In this document: piece after piece, positions 7,764 through 18,424 of the stretch | How the letters are laid out: each line of letters opens with the position of its first letter | How positions within the stretch are numbered: position 1 is the stretch's first letter | NCBI GenBank assembly: GCA_037974335.1 | Contig: CM075758.1 | Coordinates: 20,021,154-20,043,653 of the forward strand | Direction: 5' to 3' | Length of the DNA: 22,500 nucleotides | Source of the DNA: Prionace glauca | Taxonomy: Eukaryota; Chordata; Chondrichthyes; Carcharhiniformes; Carcharhinidae | Notes under the pieces: generated by a model | What the model was told of the DNA's origin: nothing | What the model saw: only the letters and a program-made list of their open reading frames with translations | Databases searched by the model: none | Translations under genes and position numbers: made by a program

Positions 7764-8735
7764 ATCACTAGCAGCGCAGTAATAAGCTGCAGTATGGCTC
7801 CGATCCACGCTCAGTATTGTCAGGCTGCAGGATTTGAGGTCGGTTCTGGTGGCTTGAAAGCTCTCGGAGAAGCCACCCTCAGGTCTGGGCTCGGAGCCGA
7901 GGATCGTGGCGACTATCAGCTGCAAACCCGCTCCGGCCTCCTGACGGTACCAGTTCATGTAGCCCTCGCTAGTGTCGTTCTGGTAACAGTGCATCTCCGC
8001 AACCTTCCCCCTCACAAGGGACAAATGGGCCGGCCATTGAGAAACCAGAGCACTCCTGCAGCCAACTGGAGAGGAATATGAGGAACAGAAGGGAGCAAAC
8101 ATTAAATGTTAAAGTAAGAGTACAGCCAAAGTCCCATCAAATTCAAGATTACCGCCGCACTCGCTTTTGCCCGTTTCTGCCTCTTCAAACTTCTGACAGT
8201 AGAGTGTCCATTAATCCCACCTCCATGTTCTTCGCCAGGAGATCAGGAAATATTTTGCATTGAGGAAATGCTACATGTGTCTCGTTAGCAACCTGGAACT
8301 GCAATTATTATCCAGCCTGTGCGGAGCACGGGTATTCATAAGAACATAAGAAATAGGAGCAGGAGTGGGCCATCTAGCCCCTCGAACCTGCCCCGCCATT
8401 CAATAAGATCATGGCTGATCTGAAGTGGATCAGTTCCACTTTCCCGCTTTCTCCCCATAACCCTGAATTCCCCTGTCTATCAGAAACCTATCTACCGGTG
8501 TCTTAAATATATTCAGCGAGGCAGCCTCCACCACTTCAATGGAGACATCAACATTCCCACCCAAAGATCTCAAACTTAACGCAACGACAAATCATTCCAA
8601 CTGAATCAATAATTCCTACCGGAACAAGAACGAGATTGTCAAAAGAGATTGAGGTTGACCCAATGGGTCACACTGGGCTGGGTGCTAACCTGGGAGCAGC
8701 AGCAACACTAAGTGTGTGAGAAGAGGAGGGCTCAT
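7764..8735 (-). CDS. T-cell receptor V segment A2 (TRBV-like), open
   Basis: Same structure as V-A1: leader exon 8690-8735 (MSPPLLTHLVLLLLP), intron 8066-8689 with the LINE 3' end inside, V exon 7764-8065, phase-1 splice sites. The V exon differs from V-A1 at three bases, and all three change the protein: Val to Ala in strand A (QWPAHL), Ser to Gly and Tyr to Asn in CDR1 (SEGYMNWY instead of SESYMYWY). Cys23, Trp41, Cys104, the CDR1 N-D-T site and His98 are kept. There is no stop. It should be usable if its 23-RSS works. TRBV is the preferred locus, not proven. Confidence 0.85.
8337..8541 (-). mobile_element. CR1/L2-like LINE 3' end in V-A2 leader intron
   Basis: Orthologous copy of the insertion at 1355: tail cataagaacataagaaatag, ending at ccaccacttcaatgg, inside the V-A2 leader intron. 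Confidence 0.8.
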
Positions 8736-8894
8736 GACGCAGTCACTTCACACTCCAGTCAACTTTGCAAGTGCCTTATTCTTCCCCGAACTGCAAAGAT
8801 ATCGCCCCGCAACGCGATCTTGGTCTGACGGTGGAAATTGCGTCATTTGAGAGCAGCAGATGTAACGCCCCTCTCTCTGAAGAACAGAACATAA

Positions 8895-9640
8895 GAACAT
8901 AGAACATAGAACATAAAAACATTACAGCACAAACAGGCCCTTCGGCCCTCGAGTTGCGCCGATCACATCAACCCCACCAATCTATAGACCTATCTATAAC
9001 CCCCAATCCCATTAAACCCCATATACTCATCCAGAAGTCTTTTAAAAGACCCCAGCGAGTTCGCCTCCACCACCGACGACGGCAGCCGATTCCAATCACT
9101 CACTACCCTCTGAGTGAAAAACTTACCCCTAACAGCACCTCTGTACTTCCCTCCCCGCACCTTAAATCTGTGTCCTCTCGTAGCGACCATTTCAACCCGG
9201 GGAAATAGCCTCTGTGAGTCCACCCTATCTATTCCTCTCAACATTTTATAAACTTCTATCAGGTCGCCTCTCAACCTTCGCCTCTCCAGGGAAAAGAGTC
9301 CCAGCTCCCTCAACCTATCTTCATAAGGCATGCCTCCCAGTCCAGGCAACATCCTTGTAAATCTCCTCTGCACCCTTTCAATAGCTTCTACGTCTTTCCT
9401 ATAGTGAGGCGACCAGAACTGCGCACGGTACTCCAAATGAGGCCTGACAAGGGTCCTGTAAAGTTGCAGCATTACCTCCCGACTCCTAAACTCAATCCCT
9501 CGATTAATGAAGGCCAGTACACCATACGCCTTCTTGACCACCTCCTCCACCTGCGAGGCCGATTTAAGAGTCCTGTGAACCCGGACCCCGAGATCCTTCT
9601 GCTCTTCAACGCTACTAAGACCCCTGCCCTTAATAGTGTA
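8895..9640 (-). mobile_element. Young CR1 LINE 3' end, private to unit 2
   Basis: 5'-truncated CR1 on the minus strand with a long open frame. It encodes [86 protein letters not shown] and SLGSFKRLLDEYMG, then a stop near 8990. The tail on the plus strand is agaacatagaacataaaaac. It interrupts the gaacata tail of the older LINE end that units 1 and 3 carry intact (1914 and 16821), so it arrived after the duplication. The undamaged frame of over 200 codons fits a recent insertion. Confidence 0.92.
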
Positions 9641-9866
9641 GAAATAAGAAATAGGAGCAGGAGTCGGCCATCCAGCCCTTCGAGCCTGCCCCGTCATTCA
9701 ATAAGATCATGGCTGATCTGAAGTGGATCAGTCCCACTTTCCCGCTCTCACCCCTTAATTCCCCTGTCTATCAGAAACCCTATCTACCCGAGACTTCAAT
9801 ATATTCAGCGAGGCAGCCTCCACCACCTCAACGGGCAGAGAATTCCAGAGATTCACCACAGGACTT
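9641..9866 (-). mobile_element. Older LINE 3' end split by the young CR1, unit 2
   Basis: The rest of the LINE end that corresponds to 1914-2131 in unit 1 (aaataggagcaggagt onward, ending near gagattcaccac). Its terminal gaacataagaacat words lie on the other side of the inserted CR1, at about 8887-8900. Confidence 0.8.
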
Positions 9867-10163
9867 GCTGAAAGCCTTTGGGAAGCAAGTTGTCATGTCT
9901 ACTCTGAGGAAGATGATTGAGTAGATCGGAGATAGAAAACAGGTGGAAGGTTAACGGTGAAAGAGAAGGAGCCGTGTGATTTATTGAACAGTTCACTCAA
10001 TGCCCTGTGTTTTTTTTGGGGGGGGGGGGCAACATGAAGAGGGTGGCTTTTTATTTCAGTCTGTGAGACTCCATTGGTCTGGAACATGGACTCTGCGTCA
10101 GCCGGCTGCTGCTGCCACCTGGTGACGGAGTCTGAATCCTGCCTTCGAAAGGCCAACCCAAGC
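9867..10163. other. 3' flank of V-B2, no gene seen
   Basis: Counterpart of 2132-2434, including the T/G homopolymer run near 10010-10030. No supported gene. Confidence 0.55.
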
Positions 10164-10202
10164 CTTTTTTGTCATTGCAGGCTCGCTATCTCACACACTG
10201 TG
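10164..10202 (-). other. V-B2 recombination signal sequence (23-RSS)
   Basis: Consensus heptamer CACAGTG (10196-10202), 23 bp spacer, nonamer ACAAAAAAG (10164-10172), directly after the V-B2 exon. Confidence 0.92.
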
Positions 10203-11061
10203 CGTACTTACAGGCGCAGAAGTAGACGGCGGAATGTGAGGCAGCCGCGTTCCTCAGGGTGAGAGTGAACAGCGTATTGCTGGGTCGCTTGGCCGAGAAG
10301 TAGTCGGCGGTGTAGTTATTGACCGACCCTTCCCCAGCGGAGTAGAACAGAGCTTCCATTGCCCGGTTTGATTTCTGAATGTACCAGAGCATGTTGGGGT
10401 AGGCAGTATTAACCAAAGTGCAGTCCAGCGTCACCGATTCCCCTGCTGCGACCGAGACGATAGAAGGGGACTGTTTCACGTGAGAGGCGAGTGTACCTGG
10501 TCAGGGGAACATTGAGGGCATCAACAATTTTTATCAATGAGATGTGTAAGAAAGAATACATTTAAAAAAAAACCCCAACACTGACATAGCTCTCTATTGC
10601 AACCTCATGACATTTCACAGAGCTTTCCCGCACAATGTTTCATTTCTAAATTAATGCCACTGCTAATATGAGGTGCAGCAAACTTGCGGATGCCAGTAAT
10701 ACTCGAGTGGGGCAGTGTCCGGAGGGGGGTTTGAATGGGTTGACACACGGGGCCAGAGAAGACAAACTGTTTCCAGTTCCCTGAGTAGGTTTGTGGAACC
10801 GCTTCCAATTCCCTCAGATCTGCCTAACATTACACCAGAATATAGTTGCTCGTAAACTGCGTGGTTCCTGCAAACAGTGAATCTACCCCCCCCCCCTCCC
10901 CCCCGGAGTAATTTCAATGATTTTCTTTTTTGACTCGACTGTCAGGGCGCCACCACCGACCCAAACTGAAATGAGGATGCGTTATTCCACTCCCGCTGTG
11001 ACATTAACTCACTGGTCAGAAATGCGGACATCCAAATGAGATAGCACGGTTGCGACAACAT
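10203..11061 (-). CDS. T-cell receptor V segment B2 (TRBV-like), open
   Basis: Leader exon 11013-11061 (MLSQPCYLIWMSAFLT; Ser where V-B1 has Pro at residue 3) with donor GTGAGT; intron 10497-11012; V exon 10203-10496, phase-1 junctions. The V exon matches V-B1 except for two bases: one makes SAVYFC instead of SAVYLC, restoring the commoner Phe before Cys104, and one is silent near ESVTLDC. Cys23, Trp41, the N-Y-T site, His98 and the CACKY end are all present. No stop. The V exon looks base-for-base identical to V-B3. Confidence 0.87.
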
Positions 11062-11225
11062 GGTCTTTATTTCGTTAGGCGCTGCTCGGATGTACGAACG
11101 GGGTTTTGTCACTCAGCACTTTTGAAGGTTCTTGCTGAGAGAAGGGAGGGTTCTGCATGGCAGGAACTTGCAAATGTCACTTCCTGCAGTAGCACACCCC
11201 ATCCTCTTACCTTCCTCAGTAAATT

Positions 11226-11441
11226 ATAAGACCCTGGTCAGACCCCACTTGGGGTACTGTGCGCAGTTCTGGTCGCCTCACTACAGGAAGGATGTGGAAG
11301 CTATTGAGAGGGTGCAGAGGAGATTGTGGCCTGGACTGGGAGGCATGCCTTATGAAGATAGGTTGAGGGAGCTGGGACTCTTCTCCCTGGAGAGATGAAG
11401 GTTGAGAGGCGACCTGATAGAGGTTTATAAAATGTTGAGGG
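11226..11441 (+). mobile_element. CR1 LINE ORF2 C-terminal fragment, unit 2
   Basis: Unit 2 copy of the fragment at 3489, with the same truncation, the same 9 bp loss ([10 protein letters not shown]) and the same stop after FSLER. It runs into microsatellite at the same word. Confidence 0.9.
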
Positions 11442-11504
11442 ACTGTGTGTGAAAGAGAGTATGTGAGAGAGTGTTTGAGATTTTGGTGTGTGTGTGTATG
11501 TGTC

Positions 11505-11552
<48 letters not shown>

Positions 11553-12865
11553 TGGAAGAGAGAGAAGTGGAAGAGAGTGTGTGTAAGAGAGAGTCAGAGA
11601 GTGTGTGAGAAAGAGAGTGTGTGAGATTTTGTGTGTGTTTGTGTGTGTGTGTGAGACAGAGAGAGATAAAGAGAGTGTTTTGTGTGTGTGTGTGTGTGTA
11701 TGTATGTGTGTTTGTCTGTGTGTGTATGTGTGTGTGAGTGGGGGAGAGAGAAGTGAAAGAGAGTGCGTGTGAGAGAGAGTGTGTGTGAAAGAGAGAGTGG
11801 GTGAGAAAGAGAGTGTGTGAGAGAGTGTGAGATATTCGTGTGTGTGTGTGTGTTTGTGTGTTTGTGTGTGTGTGTGTGACAGAGAGAGATAAAGAGAGTG
11901 TTGTGTGTGTGTGTGTGTGTGTGAGTGGGAGAGACAGAGAGAGTATGTATGGGAGAGAGTGTGAATGTGAAAGGGAGAGTTGTAAGAGAGTGTGTGTGTG
12001 AGCGAGAGTATGTGACAGAGAGAGTGAGTCTGTTAATCTGTCAGAGAGTCTGTGAAAGAGAGAGTGTGTGTGAGAAAGTGTGCGCCTGAGAGTCTATATG
12101 GGAGAGAGAATGTGTGTGTGAGAGACAGAGAGAGTGCGTGTGAGAGAGTGTGTGTGAGAGGCAGAGAGAGTGCGTGTGAGAGTGTGTGACAGTGAGTGTG
12201 TGTGGAAAAGAGAGTGTGTGTGTGAAAAAGAGAGTGTGTGTGAAAGAGAGAGTGTGTGTGAGAGACTGTATGTGAGAGAGAGTGAGTGTGTGTGAGAGAG
12301 TGAGTGTGTGAGAGAGTGAGTGTGTGAGAGAGTGAGTGTGAGAGAGAAAGCATGTGTGTGAGAGAGAGTGTGTGTGTTTGTGTGTGTGAGAGAGAGAGTG
12401 TGTGTGAGAGAGAGTGTGTGTGTGAGAGAGAGTGTGTGTGTGTGAGAGAGTGAGTGTGTGAGAGAGTGAGTGTGTGAGAGATTGAGTGTGAGAGAGAAAG
12501 CGTGTGTGCGAGAGAGAGTGTGTGTGAGAGAGTGTGTGTGTGAGAGAGAGAGTGTGTGTGAGAGAGAGTGTGTGAGAGACAGAGAAAGTGTGTGTGAGAG
12601 AGAGTGTGTGTGTGTGAGAGAGAGAGAGTGTGTGTGAGAGAGAGAGTGTGTGTGAGACAGAGTGTGTGTGTGAGAGAGTGTGTGTGTGTGAGAGAGTGTG
12701 TGTGAGAGAGTGAGTGTGTGTTAGAGAGAGTGTGTGAGAGAGACTGCATGTGTGTGTGAGTGAGTGGGTGTGAGCGAACGAATGTGTGCAAGAGTGTGTG
12801 AGAAAATCACGTGCTCACTGTGTCTATGTATGAGAGAGAGAGAGTGGGTATGTGTGAGAGACAGA
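11442..12865. repeat. TG/GA compound microsatellite, unit 2
   Basis: About 1.4 kb of (TG)n/(GA)n, some 200 bp longer than in unit 1 with a different internal arrangement. Long runs such as (TG)>15 near 11510-11550 and a repeated block around 12290-12500 are expanded here. The minus-strand Ser-His-Thr frame is again a repeat artefact. Confidence 0.95.
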
Positions 12866-12911
12866 TGGATGGATCTATCCATCAAGAACGGATGGATTAG
12901 AAGGATGGGTT

Positions 12912-13545
12912 AGTCAATTTGCTGACGACACACAAGTCGGAGGAGTTGCAGACAGTGGAGGATGGATGTTACAGTTTGCAGAGGGACATAGATAAGCTGC
13001 AGAGCTGGGCCGAGAGATGGCAAATGGAATTTAATACGGAAAGTGTGAGGCGATTCTCATTGGTAAGAGGAACAGGAGTACAGAATATAGGCCTAATGGA
13101 AGGACAAGTAGTGTTGACGAGCAGAGAGATCTCGGGGTACATGTGCATAGCTCCCTGAAAGTTGGCACCCAGCTTGATAAGGTTCGCTAAGAAGGCGTAC
13201 GGTTTTATTGTAGAGGGATTGAATTTCGGAGCCGTGAGGTCATGTTACAACTGTACACAAAACTCTGGTGCGGCCGCACTTGGAGTATTGCGTACATTTC
13301 TGGTCGCCGCATTATAAGAAAGATGTGAAAGCATTGGAAAGGGTGCAGAGGAGGGTTACCAGGATGTTGCCAGGTATGGTGGGAAGGTCTTATGAGGAAA
13401 GGACTTGAGGTTATTTTCATTGAGAGAAAGAAGGGTTACGAGGTGACCTGATTGAGGCTACAAGATGATCAGAGGATTGGATAGGGTGGACAGTGAAGGC
13501 CTTTTACCTGGGATGGTGACGGCTAACACGAGGGAGCATAGATTT
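12912..13545 (+). mobile_element. Outer CR1 LINE fragment (5' part), unit 2
   Basis: Unit 2 copy of 4976-5605: SLQRDIDKLQSWAERWQMEFNTE is readable, then frame breaks that differ from unit 1, showing independent decay after duplication (for example one base fewer near the NTEKCE codons). Confidence 0.88.
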
Positions 13546-14628
13546 AGAACATAGAACATAGAACATTACAGCGCAGAACAGGCCCTTCGGCCCACGATGT
13601 TGCGCCGACCAGTTACAAAACAATGACCCACTAGCCTAAACCAATGCCTTTTCATCCATAAACCTATCCACAGATCTCTTAAACGCCCCCAAACTAGGTG
13701 CATTTACAACTGCAGCTGGCAGGGCATTCCAGTCCCTCACCAACCTCTGGGTAAAGAACCTGCCCTGACATCTGTCCTATAACTACCCCCCCTTAATTTA
13801 AAATCGTGCCCCCTCGTGCTAGCTTTCTCCATCCTAGGAAAAAGGCTATCACTATCTACCCTGTCTAAACCTCTAATCATCTTATATGTTTCAATGAGAT
13901 CCCCTCTTAGCCGCCTTCTTTCCAGCGAAAACAACCCCAAATCTCTCAGTCTCTCCTCATAGGATCTCCCCTCCATACCAGGCAACATCCTGGTAAACCT
14001 CCTCTGCACCCTCTCCAAAGCCTCTACATCCTTCCTGTAATGCGGGGTCCAGAACTGCACACAAAACTCCAAGTGTGGCCGCACCAGAGTTGTGTACAGT
14101 TGCATCATGACGCTGCGACTCCTAAATTCAATCCCCCTACCAATAAACGCCAAGACTCCGTATGCCTTCTTAACAATCTTATCTACTTGATTCCCAACTT
14201 TCAGGGATCTATGTGCACATACACCTAGATCCCTCTGCTCCTCCACACTATTCAAAGTCCTCCCGTTAGCACTATACTCAACACATCTGTTATTCCTACC
14301 GAAATGAATTACCTCACACTTCTCCACATTAAACTCCATCCGCCACCTCTCAGCCCAGCTCTGCAACCTTTCGAAGTCATCCTGCAAACTATGACACCCT
14401 TCCTCACAATCTACCACACCTCCGACTTTGGTGTCATCAGCAAACTTACTAATCCACCCAACTATACCCTCATCCAGATCATTAATAAAAATTACAAACA
14501 GCAGTGGCCCCAAAACAGATCCCTGAGGCACACCACACGTAACCGAACTCCATGACGAATATTTACCATCAACCACCACCCTCTGTCTCCTATCTGCTAG
14601 CCAATTCCTGATCCAATTACCTAGATTA
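13546..14628 (-). mobile_element. Inner CR1 LINE, nested in the outer copy, unit 2
   Basis: Unit 2 copy of 5606-6693 with the same insertion point and truncation. The open frame from NWIRNWLADRRQ through VPQGSVLGP, FADDTKVGG and LRLRGDLIE-type sequence persists to about 13740. Differences from unit 1 are scattered substitutions (for example Asn for Lys in the CVEYSANGR stretch, Ala for Val in DLGVCAHR). Confidence 0.92.
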
Positions 14629-14740
14629 AATTGAGGGGTGGTAATTATAGGACGGATGTCAGAGGTAGGTTCTTCACTCAGAGGGTAGTAAGGGCGTGGA
14701 TTGCCCTGCCTGCAGCAGTTGTGGACTCGCCAACTTTCAG
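14629..14740 (+). mobile_element. Outer CR1 LINE fragment (3' part), unit 2
   Basis: Counterpart of 6694-6805, continuing the outer plus-strand CR1 after the nest (ttgaggggtggtaattatag, ggttcttcactcagagggt). Confidence 0.8.
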
Positions 14741-14952
14741 GGTTCCATTCCATTCCATTTCCCTTCCATTTTCTGTGGTGCCACACTCCCGACCTGAGCT
14801 CAGAGGAGAACTGCCTACAAGCTGATGACACGTTTGCAATACACGGACTTATTGTCTTTTTTAACACAAGCCTTCGAAGCCCATAAAAGTTGGCCAACCA
14901 GATTTAATGAACAAAACAAGCTGCTTTGGGGGAAATTGGGACAACCACCAAT

Positions 14953-15298
14953 GGGCGGCACGGTAGCACAGTGGGTTAGCACTGCTGCTTCACAGCTCCA
15001 GGGTCCTGGGTTCGATTCCCGGCTCGGGTCACTGCCTGTGTGGAGTTTGCACATTCTCCTCGTGTCTGCGTGGGTTTTCTCCGGGTGCTCCGGTTTCCTC
15101 CCACAGTCCAAAGATGTGCGGTTAGGTTCATTGGCTATGCTAAAATTGCGCCTTAGTGTCCTGGGATGTGTAGGTTAGAGGGATTAGCAGGTAAATGTGT
15201 AGGGATATGGGGATAGGGTCTGGTGGTGGGATTGTGTTCGGTGCAGACTCGATGGGCCGAAGGGCCTGTTTCTGCACTGTAGGGTTCTAGGGTTCTGT
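14953..15298 (+). mobile_element. tRNA-derived SINE, copy 3
   Basis: Third copy of the SINE at the left edge of unit 3; A box tagcacagtgg and B box ggttcgattcc are intact. Confidence 0.85.
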
Positions 15299-15659
15299 GC
15301 TGGTTCTACCCACCCCCACCCATTGGAGGGCAAAGGATCTATAATGTATTCATGCTCATAGCTGTGAGCCCACACTTCCAACCGGTGTCACAAACCGTTC
15401 ATGGGATGCGGGCATCTTGTATTCTCCGGCTTGTGAAATGCAGGTTGAGGGTTTTACATTGCCACAGCCATGGGCCTGCTGGTGTCAGAGTGACAGTGGG
15501 GATGGGGACATGGGAGTGGTTCGCCATTGTGGATTAGGCCCCTGCCATGAGCAGAGTGTCACACATCCCCCTTTCCTGCCGCCCTGCCCTAGCCGGGGGT
15601 AGAATAAGCTCCACTGTGGGTCCGAGCTACCTCGGTGGGAGAGCTCAGGGTCGTGGAGA
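15299..15659. other. 3' flank of V-A3, no gene seen
   Basis: Counterpart of 377-743 with a few single-base gains and losses (for example an extra t in caggttgagg). No supported gene. Confidence 0.55.
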
Positions 15660-15698
15660 AGTTTTTGACACAGCCCTGCCCCCCTTTGGATCAGTGTG
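15660..15698 (-). other. V-A3 recombination signal sequence (23-RSS)
   Basis: Heptamer CACACTG (15692-15698), 23 bp spacer, nonamer TCAAAAACT (15660-15668). Unchanged from V-A2, although the V exon it serves is frameshifted. Confidence 0.88.
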
Positions 15699-16669
15699 AT
15701 CACTAGCAGCGCAGTAATAAGCTGCAGTATGGCTCCGATCCACGCTCAGTATTGTCAGGCTGCAGGATTGGAGGTCGGTTCTGGTGGCTTGAAAGCTCTC
15801 GGAGAAGCCACCCTCAGGTCTGGGCTCGGATGCCGAGGATCGTGGCGACTATCAGCTGCAAACCCGCTCCGGCCTCCTGACGGTACCAGTTCATGTAGCC
15901 CTCGCTAGTGTCGTTCTGGTAACAGTGCATCTCCGCAACCTTCCCCCTCACAAGGGACAAATGGGCCGGCCATTGGAGAACCAGAGCACTCCTGCAGCCA
16001 ACTGGAGAGGAATATGAGGAACAGAAGGGAGCAAACATTAAATGTTAAAGTAAGAGTACAGCCAAAGTCCCATCAAATTCAAGATTACCGCCGCACTCGC
16101 TTTGCCCGTTTTTGCCTCTTCAAACTTCTGACAGTAGAGTGTCCATTAATCCACCTCCATGTTCTTCGCCAGGAGATCAGCAAATATTTTGCATTGAGGA
16201 AATGTTACATGTGTCTCTTTATCAATCTGGAACTGCAATCATTATCCAGCCTGTGCGGAGCACGGGTATTCATAAGAACATAAGAAATAGGAGCAGGAGT
16301 GGGCCATCTAGCCCCTCGAACCTGCCCCGCCCATTCATAAGATCATGGCTGATCTGAAGTGGATCAGTTCCACTTTCCCGCTTTCTCCCCATAACCCTGA
16401 ATTCCCCTGTCTATCAGAAACCTACCTACCGGTGTCTTAAATATATTCAGCGAGGCAGCCTCCACCACTTCAATGGGGACATCAACATTCCCACCGAAAG
16501 ATCGCAAACTTAACGCAACGACAAATCATTCCAACTGAGTCAATAATTCCTACCGGAACAAGAACGAGATTGTCAAAAGAGATTGAGGTTGACCCAATGG
16601 GTCACACTGGGATGGGTGCTAACCTGGGAGCAGCAGCAACACTAAGTGTGTGAGAAGAGGAGGGCACAT
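15699..16669 (-). pseudogene. T-cell receptor V segment A3, frameshifted
   Basis: Leader exon 16624-16669 (MCPPLLTHLVLLLLP; Cys for Ser at residue 2), intron 16002-16623 with the LINE 3' end, V exon 15699-16001. The V exon has one extra base (plus-strand T at about 15831, cggatgccg against cggagccg in units 1 and 2). The frame is lost after ATILG in the C' to C'' region and a stop follows within a few codons, so FR3 and Cys104 are not translated. Other changes are VLQW for VSQW near the N-terminus and a Lys-to-Gln codon in FR3. It keeps the V-A2 versions of CDR1 (SEGYMNWY). Splice sites and RSS remain, so it could still rearrange without making protein. Confidence 0.88.
16271..16476 (-). mobile_element. 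CR1/L2-like LINE 3' end in V-A3 leader intron
   Basis: Unit 3 copy of the insertion at 1355, inside the leader intron of V-A3. Confidence 0.8.
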
Positions 16670-16820
16670 GACGCCGTCACTTCACACTCCAGTCAACTTT
16701 GCAAGTGCCTTATTCTTCCTCGAACTACAAAGATATCGCCCCGCAACGCGATCTTGGTCTGACGGTGGAAATTGCGTCATTTGAGAGCAGCAGATGTAAC
16801 GCCCCTCTCTCTGAAGAACA

Positions 16821-17048
16821 GAACATAAGAACATAAGAAATAGGAGCAGGAGTAGGCCATCCAGCCCTTCGAGCCTGCCCCGCCATTCAATAAGATCATG
16901 GCTGATCTGAAATGGATCAGTCCCACTTTCCCTCTTTCTCCCCTTAATTCCCCTGTCTATCCGAAACCCTATCTACCCGTGACTTCAATATATTCAGCGA
17001 GGCAGCCTCCACCACCTCAACGGGCAGAGAATTCCAGAGATTCACCAC
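16821..17048 (-). mobile_element. CR1/L2-like LINE 3' end upstream of V-A3
   Basis: Unit 3 copy of 1914-2131. Here the gaacataagaacataagaaa tail is uninterrupted, as in unit 1 and unlike unit 2. Confidence 0.8.
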
Positions 17049-17355
17049 AGGACTTCCTGAAAGCCTTTGGGAAGCAAGTTCTCATGTCTACTCTGAGGAA
17101 GATGATTGAGTAGATCGGAGATAGAAAACAGGTGGAAGGTTAACGGTGAAAGAGAAGGAGCCGTGTGATTTATTGAACAGTTCACTCAATGCCCTGTGTT
17201 TTTTTTTGGGGGGGGGGGGGGCAACATGAAGAGGGTGGGTTTTTATTTCAGTCTGTGAGACTCCATTGGTCTGGAACATGGACTCTGCGTCAGCCGGCTG
17301 CTGCTGCCACCTGGTGACGGAGTCTGAATCCTGCCTTCGAAAGGCCAACCCATCC
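17049..17355. other. 3' flank of V-B3, no gene seen
   Basis: Counterpart of 2132-2434, with the T/G homopolymer run near 17200-17220. No supported gene. Confidence 0.55.
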
Positions 17356-17394
17356 CTTTTTTGTCATTGCAGGCTCGCTATCTCACACACTGTG
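17356..17394 (-). other. V-B3 recombination signal sequence (23-RSS)
   Basis: Consensus heptamer CACAGTG (17388-17394), 23 bp spacer, nonamer ACAAAAAAG (17356-17364), directly after the V-B3 exon. Confidence 0.92.
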
Positions 17395-18260
17395 CGTACT
17401 TACAGGCGCAGAAGTAGACGGCGGAATGTGAGGCAGCCGCGTTCCTCAGGGTGAGAGTGAACAGCGTATTGCTGGGTCGCTTGGCCGAGAAGTAGTCGGC
17501 GGTGTAGTTATTGACCGACCCTTCCCCAGCGGAGTAGAACAGAGCTTCCATTGCCCGGTTTGATTTCTGAATGTACCAGAGCATGTTGGGGTAGGCAGTA
17601 TTAACCAAAGTGCAGTCCAGCGTCACCGATTCCCCTGCTGCGACCGAGACGATAGAAGGGGACTGTTTCACGTGAGAGGCGAGTGTACCTGGTCAGGGGA
17701 ACATTGAGGGCATCAACAATTTTTATCAATGAGATGTGTAAGAAAGAATACATTTTAAAAAAAAACCCAACACTGACATAGGTCTCAATTGCAACCTCAT
17801 GACATTTCACAGAGCTTTCCCACACAATGTTTCATTTCTAAATTAATGCCACTGCTATTATGAGGTGCAGCAAACTTGCGGATGCCAGTAATACTCTAGT
17901 GGGGCAGTGTCCGGAGGGGGGTTTGAATGGGTTGACACACGGGGCCAGAGAAGACAAACTGTTTCCAGTTCCCTGAGTAGGTTTGTGGAACCGCTTCCAA
18001 TTCCCTCAGATCTGCCTAACATTACACCAGAATATAGTTGCTCGTAAACTGCGTGGTTCCTGCAAACAGCGACCCCCCCCCCCCCCACCCCCACTCCCCC
18101 CCGGAGTAATTTCAATGATTTTTTTTTTTTGACTCGACTGTCAGGGCGCCACCACCGACCCAAACTGAAATGAGGATGCGTTATTCCACTCCCGCTGTGA
18201 CATTAACTCACTGGTCAGAAATGCGGACATCCAGATGAGATAGCACGGTTGCGGCAACAT
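17395..18260 (-). CDS. T-cell receptor V segment B3 (TRBV-like), open
   Basis: Leader exon 18212-18260 (MLPQPCYLIWMSAFLT) with donor GTGAGT; intron 17689-18211, containing a C-rich run near 18072-18105; V exon 17395-17688. The V exon appears identical to V-B2 over all 294 bp, including the SAVYFC end and the CACKY germline CDR3 start. Cys23, Trp41, Cys104, the N-Y-T site and His98 are present with no stop. It is paired with the broken V-A3, so in unit 3 only the B gene seems usable. Confidence 0.87.
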
Positions 18261-18424
18261 GGTCTTTATTTCGTTAGGCGCTGCTCGGATGTACGAACGG
18301 GGTTTTGTCACTCAGCACTTTTGAAGGTTCTTGCCGAGAGAAGGGAGGGTTCTGCATGGCAGGAACTTGCAAATGTCACTTCCTGCAGTAGCACACCCCA
18401 TCCTCTTACCTTCCTCAGTAAATT

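Larger units (their letters stand above)
6987..14920. repeat. Tandem segmental duplication, unit 2
   Basis: Second copy of the block, about 7.9 kb. It is longer than unit 1 for two visible reasons: a private CR1 3' end of about 0.75 kb at 8895-9640, and a longer TG/GA microsatellite. Otherwise element order, orientation and insertion points match unit 1, including the CR1-in-CR1 nest. That shows these insertions predate the duplication. Confidence 0.95.
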
